Below the pieces are notes generated by a model that was not told the DNA's origin, did no database searches, and worked only from the letters and a program-made list of their open reading frames with translations. Positions 1 through 6,870 of a stretch of 9,606 bases of DNA are shown piece after piece. Location of the stretch: contig JAFWCP010000386.1 in NCBI GenBank assembly GCA_017536845.1, positions 1 through 9,606 of the forward strand, in the 5' to 3' direction. Every line of letters starts with the position of its first letter. Within the stretch, counting starts at the first letter, position 1. The translations under genes and the position numbers were made by a program. This stretch comes from Solobacterium sp. GTDB taxonomy: Bacteria > Bacillota_I > Bacilli_A > Erysipelotrichales > Erysipelotrichaceae.

Positions 1-1
1 A

Positions 2-703
2 GATCAGCTCCCGACAGCAGGGCGTATTGCCGCCCTGAAGGATATGGGTTTTTCTCTTGCAGATATTGTCAGGATCCTTGAAGTCTATGATGACCGGGAG
101 AAACTGGAGCATTTCTTTTCTGTCCGGCAGAAAGAACTGGAGGCCTTATCAAAGGATACAGCGTACAAGCTGACGCTTCTGCTTTCAGCAAGGAAAAGGC
201 TGAGAAAGGAAGAGAACATGAATTACAACATTACACTCAAGACAATCCCTGAGCGCTATGCCGCAACGGTCCATATGACCATTCCCCGCTATGAAGACGA
301 AGGCGTGCTCTGGGGAAGGCTGGCCGAAGAAACCGGCCGGATGAATCTCGTCGAGGTGGATCCCTGCCTTTGCGCGGTGACATACCTCGATGGCGAATAC
401 AAGGAAGAAAATGTGGAAATGCTGGCCTGGAAAACAGTCAAAGGAAACTATCCGGATACAGAACACGTAAAGTTCCGCACGCTTCCGGAGGTGACGGTCG
501 CAAGCTGTACTTACCAGGGCAGTTACACCCGGATCACTGACGTCTATACGGCCGTCATTGCCTGGATGGACGCAAACGGGTATGAACCTGCTGAAGCGAT
601 GTTCAACATCTACCACATCAGTCCGCATGAGACACAGAACCCGGATGAGTTCGTAACGGAAGTCTGCTACCCGGTGAAGAAGAAATCAGAGACGATCATG
701 TGA
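2..703 (+). CDS. MerR-family transcriptional regulator with GyrI-like effector-binding domain (5' end outside window)
   Basis: The reading frame is open from base 2, so the gene starts upstream of the window; the first ATG at 44 is internal. The visible 233 residues begin inside a MerR DNA-binding domain: the stretch DQLPTAGRIAALKDMGFSLADI matches the second half of that fold, and is followed by a helical linker rich in K, E and L (about residues 30-70), which in MerR proteins forms the dimerising coiled coil. From about residue 72 (NYNITLKTIPERYAAT) to the end lies a GyrI-like/AraC effector-binding domain of normal length, which in the family binds small, often hydrophobic ligands. Such proteins activate or repress a promoter in response to a drug or metabolite; the ligand and target here cannot be told. 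A hairpin terminator follows about 50 bases after the TGA, so it ends its transcript. Seen: both domains. Inferred: ligand sensing. Confidence 0.85.
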   Translation, partial: DQLPTAGRIAALKDMGFSLADIVRILEVYDDREKLEHFFSVRQKELEALSKDTAYKLTLLLSARKRLRKEENMNYNITLKTIPERYAATVHMTIPRYEDEGVLWGRLAEETGRMNLVEVDPCLCAVTYLDGEYKEENVEMLAWKTVKGNYPDTEHVKFRTLPEVTVASCTYQGSYTRITDVYTAVIAWMDANGYEPAEAMFNIYHISPHETQNPDEFVTEVCYPVKKKSETIM

Positions 704-756
704 TCCTGTCAAAGACGCCCGCCAAGCTCTTAGAGCCATGGTGTCTTACCGCAAAG

Positions 757-795
757 AAGAATACCGGAATCAACAGACCGGTATTCTTTTTCTTC
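757..795 (+). terminator. Rho-independent terminator of the MerR-type gene
   Basis: An 11-base perfect inverted repeat (AAGAATACCGG at 757-767, CCGGTATTCTT at 778-788) encloses a 10-base loop and runs straight into a T-rich tract (787-791, then TCTTCTTT). Its position about 50 bases after the MerR stop codon fits the end of that transcript. Confidence 0.85.
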
Positions 796-1222
796 TTTCC
801 GACAGATGCCAGGATCCTTTTCCGTCAGAACATGCTTATACGCAGCACAATGTTATCCGTCTTAATATCAATATTGATGATTTCGAAGACGACAGGCAAT
901 TCCTCATATTGAATAAGGAGAATCTCTCAACTGCGGATTTTTCTTCTCATCCTTCTTTCGACTGTGCTTTTCAGTCACAGAGCTTTGTGCCTGTCTGAAT
1001 CCGATACTGCTTTCTCTGCCGGGTGTTATCGTCATGCCTGCAGTTCTGCATATCATCAGAAGTATTGCCTTCAATATCATGAACCATAAAATTTTCCATC
1101 AACCGGCATCAATTCTTCACCTGCTTATCCCTTTCAGCAAAGCGGCAACTGCAGTCAATCTGTTTTTGGATTTCCACATCCTGTTCGGAATATCAGAGGC
1201 AGCACCATTTTATCAAGGTTGA
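796..1222. other. Gene-free stretch between the MerR gene and the HTH-ATPase gene
   Basis: With the terminator before it, this makes a gap of about 520 bases without a convincing gene. Short open frames on the plus strand (738-998 and 1034-1222) have no good ribosome binding site, no recognisable family and a composition unlike the neighbours; the first one runs through the terminator hairpin. On the minus strand, short stretches read like protein (for example LPVVFEIINIDIKTDNIVL around 915-850), but all are broken by stops, so a decayed gene is possible though not shown. No RNA gene or insertion sequence end was recognised. Confidence 0.5.
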
Positions 1223-1252
1223 TTGCATAATCAGCGAAAATATTCATATGAT
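1223..1252 (+). promoter_or_regulatory. Predicted sigma-70-type promoter of the HTH-ATPase-nuclease gene
   Basis: TTGCAT at 1223-1228 and TATGAT at 1247-1252 are separated by 18 bases, giving 4/6 and 5/6 matches to the -35 and -10 consensus. Transcription would start near 1259, leaving a leader of about 100 bases that contains most of the repeat ladder. The -10 box overlaps the second repeat (1251-1262), which would allow repression by an array-bound protein. A weaker alternative -10 (TACAAT, 1329-1334) lies just before the ribosome binding site. Confidence 0.45.
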
Positions 1253-1345
1253 TTCGCAAAAGCATTCGTCATTTCGCGAAATCGTATCTCTATTTCGCGA
1301 AATTATTCCGTAATTCCACGAAATACTGTACAATATTCACGAAAG
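1229..1345. repeat. Ladder of six ATTTCGCGAAAT-like palindromic repeats with about 21-base period (probable operator array)
   Basis: Aligned 12-base units start at 1229, 1251, 1271, 1292, 1313 and 1334, so the steps are 22, 20, 21, 21 and 21 bases, two turns of B-DNA. The units at 1271 and 1292 are identical perfect palindromes, ATTTCGCGAAAT. The others are degenerate: AATCAGCGAAAA, ATTTCGCAAAAG, ATTCCACGAAAT and TATTCACGAAAG. The last unit runs into the ribosome binding site (AAAGGA, 1342-1347). Such spacing puts every site on the same face of the helix, as expected for cooperative binding of a dimeric HTH protein. The downstream gene encodes an N-terminal HTH, so autoregulation is the likeliest role. 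This is an inference from position and geometry. A CRISPR reading is excluded by unit size. Confidence 0.75.
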
Positions 1346-1357
1346 GACAGCAATGAT

Positions 1358-3187
1358 ATGAATGATCTTACGATTAAAGAAGCCGCCGAACGATGTGGTA
1401 TTACCAAACGACGCCTTCAGCAATTATGCAAGGAAGGGTCTGTAAAAGGCGCATACAAAAAGGGGATAAAATGGTTCATCCCCATGAAAGAACTTCCTGC
1501 TGCACAGTTACCCGCAACATCAGGAAAGCTGCCCCTTCCTGTCGGAATTTCAGATTATAAAGAAGCTGTTTCCGGCTATTACTACGTGGACAAAACGTTA
1601 CTGATCAAAGAACTCATTGATACACGGCCGAAAGTGCTTCTGTTTACCCGGCCACGCCGCTTTGGAAAGACGCTGAACATGGACATGCTGAGGGTGTTCT
1701 TTGAAAAAACCACCGAAGATACTTCTGGATATTTCAAGGATAAAGCCATATGGAACTGTGGTGAACGTTATCAGGAATACCAGGGAAAATATCCGGTCAT
1801 CTTCCTGACTTTCAAAGATGTCAAATTTGATTCCTGGCAGAATGCCTACCAGGATATTGTCGACATCATCCGTCTGGAATATAACCGCCATGCAGAACTT
1901 GCGGCCGGCAGAAACCTCTCACGTTTCGAATCAGAGTTTTACCAGAAGATCATGGATGGGACTGCTGACTTCAATGAAATGGCACGATCTCTTGGCATGC
2001 TGTCGGCCATGTTGAGAAAATACCATGGTGAAAAAGTGGTGCTCATCGTCGATGAATATGACACTCCGATTCAGCAAGGACAGATTGGAACGTATTATAA
2101 CGAAATGATTTCGTTTATGCGAAATCTGTTTTCTGTCGCTTTTAAAGACAACGAAAATCTGGCTTTCGGTTTTCTGACAGGCATCCTTCGAATCGCAAAA
2201 GAAAGCGTGTTCAGCGGCATGAATAACCTGAAAGTCAATACCATTCTGGACCAGCGTTTCAGCTCCTGTTTTGGTTTTACGGAACAGGAAGTTGAAGAAA
2301 TGCTCACATACTATGGCAGAAAAGATAAGCTCTCAGAAACAAAAGAGTGGTATGACGGATATCAATTCGGCAGCAATGAAATATATAACCCATGGTCTGT
2401 CATCAATTATGTGGATGAAGACTGCCGGCCTGACGCTTACTGGCTGACATCAGGGAATGACCTGATTGGTGAAATACTCCGGAAAGCCCCTGTTGAGATT
2501 CTGGCCTCCCTGCAGGATCTGATGCAGGGAGAACAGACCGTCACGATTGTAAATACGGGGATCGTCTATCCTGAGATTTTCAGGAATCCTTCGTATATAT
2601 ACAGTTTTCTGTTAATGACCGGTTATCTGAGAATTGTTGAAATCATACCTCAGAATGGCGGCGGATATTTATGCAGAACTGCCATACCCAATAAGGAAAT
2701 CACCACTGTATATGAGCAGGAAATACTGTCACATCTGATGCCGGCCGAATCCGTTTCCACTGCCGCTCTCATCCGCCAGGCTTTCTATGAGCACAATATC
2801 GCTATGCTTACCGATCAGATCAACAATTTTCTGAAGCAGACCATCAGCTTTTATGACAGTGCAGACGAAGCTTTTTATCATGGCATGATGATCGGACTTA
2901 CGGCGATTCTGAACAATCGCTTCCATATCCGTTCCAACCGTGAATCCGGTAAAGGCCGCTTTGATATCCAGCTCATGCCAAAAGAAAAGCATCTTCCCGG
3001 GATTCTGATGGAACTCAAAGCCACCAGAAATCCGGAAGAGCTGGAAAAGCTGGCTGAAGATGCTCTGCAGCAGATTGCCGAAAAAGAATACGTCACCGAA
3101 ATGGAAGCACAGGGTATACAGCCTGTCTATCAATACGGGATTGCCTTCTGCGGCAAAGAAACTGTCATTCACTGCAAACACACATAA
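1358..3187 (+). CDS. HTH - AAA-ATPase-like - PD-(D/E)XK nuclease fusion protein
   Basis: The 609-residue product has three parts. Residues 1-50 form an excisionase/MerR-like helix-turn-helix (LTIKEAAERCGITKRRLQQL, then the wing-like GIKWFIP). Residues about 58-370 are an AAA-ATPase-like domain of the AAA-ATPase_like/DUF1703 type: opening LPVGISDYKEAV...YYVDKT, degenerate Walker A RPRRFGKT at 98-105, Walker B VVLIVDEYD at 227-235, and WYDGYQFG at 331-338. Residues about 500-609 are a PDDEXK_9-type nuclease domain, with Asp536 in GRFD, Glu552-Leu-Lys554 and Gln571/572 all present. ATPase and nuclease thus both look intact. The family is widespread and often multicopy in gut bacteria, but its role is unsettled; defence or mobile-element functions have been suggested. 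The start at 1358 is chosen because AAAGGA (1342-1347) lies 10 bases upstream; a TTG at 1223 would translate the repeat ladder. The gene is monocistronic and converges on the ene-reductase gene. Confidence 0.88.
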   Translation: MNDLTIKEAAERCGITKRRLQQLCKEGSVKGAYKKGIKWFIPMKELPAAQLPATSGKLPLPVGISDYKEAVSGYYYVDKTLLIKELIDTRPKVLLFTRPRRFGKTLNMDMLRVFFEKTTEDTSGYFKDKAIWNCGERYQEYQGKYPVIFLTFKDVKFDSWQNAYQDIVDIIRLEYNRHAELAAGRNLSRFESEFYQKIMDGTADFNEMARSLGMLSAMLRKYHGEKVVLIVDEYDTPIQQGQIGTYYNEMISFMRNLFSVAFKDNENLAFGFLTGILRIAKESVFSGMNNLKVNTILDQRFSSCFGFTEQEVEEMLTYYGRKDKLSETKEWYDGYQFGSNEIYNPWSVINYVDEDCRPDAYWLTSGNDLIGEILRKAPVEILASLQDLMQGEQTVTIVNTGIVYPEIFRNPSYIYSFLLMTGYLRIVEIIPQNGGGYLCRTAIPNKEITTVYEQEILSHLMPAESVSTAALIRQAFYEHNIAMLTDQINNFLKQTISFYDSADEAFYHGMMIGLTAILNNRFHIRSNRESGKGRFDIQLMPKEKHLPGILMELKATRNPEELEKLAEDALQQIAEKEYVTEMEAQGIQPVYQYGIAFCGKETVIHCKHT

Positions 3188-3219
3188 AACGCTCCTGCAT
3201 TTCCGCAGAAGCGTTTTTT
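3186..3219. terminator. Bidirectional terminator between convergent genes
   Basis: AAAACGCTCCTGC and GCAGAAGCGTTTT form a long hairpin with one C/A mismatch and a 6-base loop. It is followed by a T run on the plus strand (to 3219) and by TTTTAT on the minus strand. It starts at the stop codon of the HTH-ATPase gene and lies 3 bases beyond the stop of the ene-reductase gene, so it should end both transcripts. Confidence 0.85.
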
Positions 3220-3222
3220 CAA

Positions 3223-5199
3223 TCAGATGCTGTTGGCGACATTGTAAGCATCCCAGATGGCCTTGAGAATCGTGCCTGCCCCTGTCGCATCACCGATTTC
3301 ATACATCGGAATGCCAAGGTCTGACCACTCTTCTTTCAGGTTCGGCGTCGGCTTGAAGCCCATGGCAGATACCACGGTATCCCCTTCCAGCAGTTCTTTC
3401 GTCCCGTCTGCCTTTTCCACCAGGGCACCTTCATCCGTCACTTCCACAAGCTTTGTATCGGTGAGAACCTTGACGCCTTTATATTCAAACAGGTCGACAA
3501 TCATCTGCTTATTGGGATACGGCGCTCCCGAACCGCCGGCTGCCATGATATCACCCAGTGCTTCAACAACGGTGACATCCTTGCCATGGTTGGCTTCATC
3601 CAGGGCGATTTCACACCCAACCAGGCCGCCGCCGATGATGATGACCTTCTGACCGAGTTTTTCCGGATGGTCAATGGCATCCAGCGAAGTGACAGCCTTG
3701 TCAAGGCCCGGGATCCTGGGCTTTGATACATCCGTGCCTGTAGCCAGGATGATGACATCCGGATTCTGCTTTTCGATGCACCGCACACACGGTTCATGTT
3801 CCATCTTGATTTCCACGCCAAGATCCTTGAGCTCTCTCTGATACCAGGCATTGAGCTTCGCAATTTCCGACTTGAAACTGTGCGCCCCGGCTTCCACAAT
3901 ATGGCCGCCCAGATGGTCGCTCTTTTCAAACAGTACTACATTGTATCCTCTTAAGGCCGAAGTCCTTGCCGCTTCCATGCCGGCAGCACCGCCGCCGACA
4001 ACGACAACCTTCTTTTCCCCCTCACCCGGCTTTAAACCCATGACCAGCTCTCTTGCGGCCTGGGGGTTGACAGCACAGGATACCGGTTCGCCGGTTTCCA
4101 CACAGCGCTTGAAGCAGCCCATATTGCAGCCGATGCAGGGGCGGATTTTCTCCACTTCCCCGGCAATGACTTTATTGGGATAATCAGGATCTGCCAGGGA
4201 AGCACGGCCTAAGCCGACGGCGTCAATTTCACCCTTTTCCACGGCTTCCGCTGCCTTGTCATAATCCTGCATCCGTCCGCCAGCCAGGATGGGAATGCTT
4301 ACCGCTTCCTTTGCCTTTGCGGCCAGAGGGATCATAAAGCCCTGCGGATTGTACATCGGCGGGCAGGCATAGTAGAACGAATCATACGTCCCGGTATCCA
4401 CATCCAGGAAATCATAGCCGTATTTCTCCAGCAGCTTTGAAATCTCGACGCCTTCTTCCAGCGTACGGCCGACTTCCTCTTCACCGGTCAGAGTTGCCTT
4501 GTCATAATCCTTGATGTACGTCTTCAGGCCAAGCCGCATGCCGACGGGGAAGTCACGGCCGCACTTTTCATGAATGCCTTCCACGATTTCCTTTGCACAG
4601 CGCAGCCGGTTTTCCAGCGAGCCGCCGTATTCATCTTCCCTGCGGTTGTAGAATGCCATGGCCATCTGGTCCAGCAGATAGCCCCAGTGCATGGCATGGA
4701 TTTCCACGCCATCATAGCCGCATTCTTTCGCCACAACAGCACCATCCACCATATCCGCAATCTTCTGGCGGATCTGCTCGACTGTTAATGCCGGTGATTT
4801 CAGTTCCGGATTGCGCCAGACCGGGTTTTCCGAAGGTCCCGGCAGGTTGGGATAGTTGCGGCCAAGACCCATGGTCAGCTGGCAGAAGATCTTTGTGCCA
4901 TGGGCATGCACCCTGTCCACCAGCACCTTTGCCCTTTCAGCCCAGTGCGGGTTGGTATTCACATTCGGCCCCAATGCGGAATACGGGTCTACATGATAGT
5001 CCGTAGATGCCGCCCCGGGAATAATCAGTCCGAAACCGCCTTTGGCCCGCAGTTCAAAGTAGTTGATCAGGTTATCGGAAAATCCGCCCTGCTCGTCATA
5101 CGAAAGACCTCCCATGGTCATCGGGATCACCGCAAAACGGTTCTTGATCTCCACATTGCCGATCTGATACGGCGTTCCTAATACATGATACTTGTTCAT
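3223..5199 (-). CDS. FMN/4Fe-4S/FAD NAD(P)H-dependent ene-reductase (2,4-dienoyl-CoA reductase / enoate reductase type)
   Basis: The 658-residue product has the full length and domain order of this family. Residues 1-370 form an Old Yellow Enzyme-like TIM barrel that binds FMN (HAMHWGYLLDQ at 168-178 with His168 and His171, EYGGSLENR at 190-198, GLGR at 329-332). Next come four cluster cysteines, Cys355, Cys358, Cys362 and Cys375, for one 4Fe-4S cluster. Then an FAD site (VVVVGGGAAG, 398-407) and an NAD(P)H site (VIIIGGGLVG, 519-528) follow. Electrons pass from NAD(P)H through FAD and the cluster to FMN, which reduces an activated C=C bond in the cytoplasm. Substrate options are enoates, dienoyl-CoA and, as in BaiCD/BaiH, 3-oxo-steroid bile acid derivatives; the sequence alone does not decide. 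The start at 5199 has AAAGGAG (5216-5210) 10 bases before it; the in-frame GTG at 5268 would begin in a terminator. The gene appears monocistronic. Confidence 0.9.
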   Translation of the reverse strand: MNKYHVLGTPYQIGNVEIKNRFAVIPMTMGGLSYDEQGGFSDNLINYFELRAKGGFGLIIPGAASTDYHVDPYSALGPNVNTNPHWAERAKVLVDRVHAHGTKIFCQLTMGLGRNYPNLPGPSENPVWRNPELKSPALTVEQIRQKIADMVDGAVVAKECGYDGVEIHAMHWGYLLDQMAMAFYNRREDEYGGSLENRLRCAKEIVEGIHEKCGRDFPVGMRLGLKTYIKDYDKATLTGEEEVGRTLEEGVEISKLLEKYGYDFLDVDTGTYDSFYYACPPMYNPQGFMIPLAAKAKEAVSIPILAGGRMQDYDKAAEAVEKGEIDAVGLGRASLADPDYPNKVIAGEVEKIRPCIGCNMGCFKRCVETGEPVSCAVNPQAARELVMGLKPGEGEKKVVVVGGGAAGMEAARTSALRGYNVVLFEKSDHLGGHIVEAGAHSFKSEIAKLNAWYQRELKDLGVEIKMEHEPCVRCIEKQNPDVIILATGTDVSKPRIPGLDKAVTSLDAIDHPEKLGQKVIIIGGGLVGCEIALDEANHGKDVTVVEALGDIMAAGGSGAPYPNKQMIVDLFEYKGVKVLTDTKLVEVTDEGALVEKADGTKELLEGDTVVSAMGFKPTPNLKEEWSDLGIPMYEIGDATGAGTILKAIWDAYNVANSI

Positions 5200-5221
5200 A
5201 TGATTATCACTCCTTTCACTC

Positions 5222-5250
5222 AGAATACTATGATTGCCTCTCCGTTTCAA
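5222..5250 (-). promoter_or_regulatory. Predicted promoter of the ene-reductase gene
   Basis: On the minus strand TTGAAA (5250-5245) and TATTCT (5227-5222) are 17 bases apart, matching the -35 box in 5/6 positions and the -10 in 4/6. Transcription would begin near 5215, so the leader would be only about 16 bases with the AAAGGAG at its very start. That unusually short leader keeps confidence moderate. Confidence 0.4.
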
Positions 5251-5267
5251 GACTTGATTGTACGCCA

Positions 5268-5297
5268 CGAAAAACGGAGGTACATACCCTCCGCTTT
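5268..5297 (-). terminator. Terminator after the YihY / pRiA4b-like gene pair
   Basis: On the minus strand AAAGCGGAGG (5297-5288) and CCTCCGTTTT (5280-5271) pair over 10 bases with one G-T wobble and a 7-base loop, ending in a short T run. It lies about 15 bases after the stop of the pRiA4b-like gene and separates that transcript from the ene-reductase gene downstream. Confidence 0.75.
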
Positions 5298-5311
5298 GTT
5301 ACTCGTGTGCC

Positions 5312-5896
5312 TTAATAATGGAACATAAGGTCCATGATGCTCTTGTGGCCGGGCTGACAGTGAATGTCGGCCAGAGCGGCATTGACCTGATCACGGTCCA
5401 TTACATACACCGCCGGATCATAAATTTCCAGTACTTTTTCATAGTCCGGATCTGCCGGATTTTCCAGCGTTGACTTCAGGTATTCAACCCCCCAGACGCC
5501 GCCGCAGTCCTCGGGGAAGTTGCTTCCTCTGAACCTGACCATCTTCGGATAGTCTTCCGGATAGTCATCCACGAAATCCATCACTCTGATTTCATGTTCC
5601 CAGTAATCACCGAAATCATAGATGTATGAGATTTTCTCATGCATCATGAAGAACGACTCGATGGCATATTCCCTGCCATCCACCTCATCCTTGTCCAGTT
5701 CATCCGAACAGGCCGGCAGAATCGTGATATCCCAGCCTTTGAACTGAAACATGCTCAGATGGTCGCCTTTCCAGGCAAAAACTGTCCGGATGATCCGATC
5801 AAGATCGGTAAAGGTTGCCGCTGCCGGTACGTTTACCGTCCGCCAGACCGGCGGCTTTGTGCCTTTGATTGTAATCTTCAGCTGCAGTGCTTTCAT
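5312..5896 (-). CDS. Plasmid pRiA4b ORF-3 family protein
   Basis: The 194-residue product matches the pRiA4b ORF-3-like family along its length: KITIKGTKPPVWRTVNVP at 7-24, the central YDFGDYWEH at 93-101, and FPEDCGGVWGVEYL at 128-141. The biochemical function of the family is unknown; members occur on plasmids, beside transposons and as ordinary chromosomal genes. It is soluble and acidic, with no signal peptide or membrane segment. Two starts are possible. ATG at 5902 overlaps the stop of the upstream YihY gene as ATGA, but its AGGTGA box abuts it. ATG at 5896 lies 6 bases after AGGTGA (5908-5903) and is chosen. Either way it is translationally coupled to the YihY gene and shares its transcript. 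Nothing nearby marks it as part of an intact mobile element. Confidence 0.85.
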   Translation of the reverse strand: MKALQLKITIKGTKPPVWRTVNVPAAATFTDLDRIIRTVFAWKGDHLSMFQFKGWDITILPACSDELDKDEVDGREYAIESFFMMHEKISYIYDFGDYWEHEIRVMDFVDDYPEDYPKMVRFRGSNFPEDCGGVWGVEYLKSTLENPADPDYEKVLEIYDPAVYVMDRDQVNAALADIHCQPGHKSIMDLMFHY

Positions 5897-5898
5897 TT

Positions 5899-6735
5899 TC
5901 ATTCACCTCGCTCTTCCAGCAGCGCCTGGTTCAAAACAGCGCCGTATAACAGTATCATGATCAGGATCTTCAGCCACATGGCCGCAAGGAATACCGCCGC
6001 CAGTGAGCCATAGAAAGCAGAAGCTTTCCAGAACCTTGGAATAAAGAATGCAAACCCATAAGAGAACATCAGCCAGACGATGGATGTCAGCACCGCCCCG
6101 GGCAGCTGGCTCTTCAGTGACCGCTTTCCCTTCGGCAGCCAGGTATATGTCATCAGCACGATGGCAGCTGTTGCCACGATGACGACCATATTGGAATACT
6201 TCAGGATGCTGACAACCAGATGGCCAAGCTCCGCCATTCCCAGATGCACCGCAACATTCCCGATGAGGGTCTTCAATGACCCGCCTAAGACCTGGGTCAC
6301 CAGGATGGCCGGCAGCAGCAGGATAAACAGCAGCGTAAACAGCAGTGCCTTCGGCTTGTCCTGCACCAGGCTGCTTTCTTCCCCGACGATATTCTGCAGG
6401 CTTGTCTGAATGGCCGTGACCCCGTTGGATGCTGACCACAATGTGGTTAAGGCACTGATGGAAGCCAGCAGCCCGCCTGACTGGCGGTTGAGGTTTTCAA
6501 TGATGCCTTCCAGTGCATCGGTGATTTCGGGGATGTCGGGCAGATAGGTGACTACAAGGGATGTGATGTCTTCCGGCGTGACGATGCTTACCATGTTTGC
6601 GACGGCAACAACAAGCACAAGCAGCGGAATCATCGCCATCAGGATATACAGTGTCGCGTAGCCTGAATACACCCCGACCTTTTTCTGATTGCTGATGGAA
6701 ATGACCTTTTTTGCCAGTTCAATGATCTTATGCAT
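5899..6735 (-). CDS. YihY/virulence factor BrkB family integral membrane protein
   Basis: The 278-residue product is a polytopic inner-membrane protein of the YihY/BrkB family. The N-terminal helix is followed by YSGYATLYILMAMIPLL (23-39) in the first membrane segment. Further hydrophobic segments lie near 88-110, 129-155, 183-200, 211-233 and 243-268, ending in the family-typical ILLYGAVLNQAL. The count of about six segments and the length are normal for the family. Its role is unresolved: serum resistance was proposed for BrkB, and transport or lipid-related roles for others; it was once misnamed RNase BN. The ATG at 6735 is preceded by GAGG (6745-6742) with 6-base spacing, so it is preferred over an in-frame TTG at 6768. 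It is the first gene of a two-gene operon with the pRiA4b-like gene and is divergent from the transketolase operon. Confidence 0.88.
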   Translation of the reverse strand: MHKIIELAKKVISISNQKKVGVYSGYATLYILMAMIPLLVLVVAVANMVSIVTPEDITSLVVTYLPDIPEITDALEGIIENLNRQSGGLLASISALTTLWSASNGVTAIQTSLQNIVGEESSLVQDKPKALLFTLLFILLLPAILVTQVLGGSLKTLIGNVAVHLGMAELGHLVVSILKYSNMVVIVATAAIVLMTYTWLPKGKRSLKSQLPGAVLTSIVWLMFSYGFAFFIPRFWKASAFYGSLAAVFLAAMWLKILIMILLYGAVLNQALLEERGE

Positions 6736-6757
6736 GGTCCACCTCGTTTCTTTTATC

Positions 6758-6784
6758 AGTATACTCAAAACCGGCCGTTTTCAA
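6758..6784 (-). promoter_or_regulatory. Possible promoter of the YihY operon
   Basis: Minus-strand TTGAAA (6784-6779) and TATACT (6763-6758) are good boxes (5/6 each), but the spacer is only 15 bases, below the optimal 17. The boxes lie 23 bases before the chosen start codon, about the right distance. An exact start-site call would need transcript data. Confidence 0.35.
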
Positions 6785-6809
6785 CAGCGTATTTTTCAAA
6801 GATTCACTG

Positions 6810-6838
6810 CTGAAACGTTCTCTTTCAGTTGGTATAAT
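6810..6838 (+). promoter_or_regulatory. Promoter of the split transketolase operon, with an inverted repeat in the spacer
   Basis: A consensus -10, TATAAT (6833-6838), is preceded by TG one base before it (6830-6831), an extended -10. CTGAAA (6810-6815) lies 17 bases upstream as a 4/6 -35. Transcription should start near 6845, giving a leader of about 26 bases with GAGGAA (6858-6863) 7 bases before the ATG. The arms CTGAAA (6810-6815) and TTTCAG (6823-6828) form a short inverted repeat over the -35 and spacer, which may be an operator, though 6-base arms can occur by chance. Confidence 0.65.
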
Positions 6839-6870
6839 AAGCATAACAGAAAGTCTCGAGGAACTTTTTT

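Noticed and set aside
738..998. Small plus-strand gene of 86 codons
   Set aside because: It runs through the terminator hairpin at 757-795, has no ribosome binding site and no recognisable family.
1034..1222. Small plus-strand gene of 62 codons
   Set aside because: It is hydrophobic but has no ribosome binding site and no known motif; it ends just before the promoter.
1251..1345. CRISPR-like array
   Set aside because: The units are 12 bases with 9-base gaps, far below CRISPR repeat and spacer lengths, and no cas gene is near.
1223..1357. N-terminal extension of the HTH-ATPase protein from TTG at 1223
   Set aside because: Only a weak AAGG precedes TTG, the extension is entirely the translated repeat ladder, and ATG 1358 has AAAGGA at good spacing and opens on the HTH fold.
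5200..5268. Longer ene-reductase start at GTG 5268
   Set aside because: It would begin at a terminator hairpin and ahead of the predicted promoter; ATG 5199 has AAAGGAG and matches family N-termini.
5312..5896. Part of a complete insertion sequence because of the pRiA4b family name
   Set aside because: No transposase, terminal inverted repeats or target duplications were seen; it is coupled to the YihY gene.
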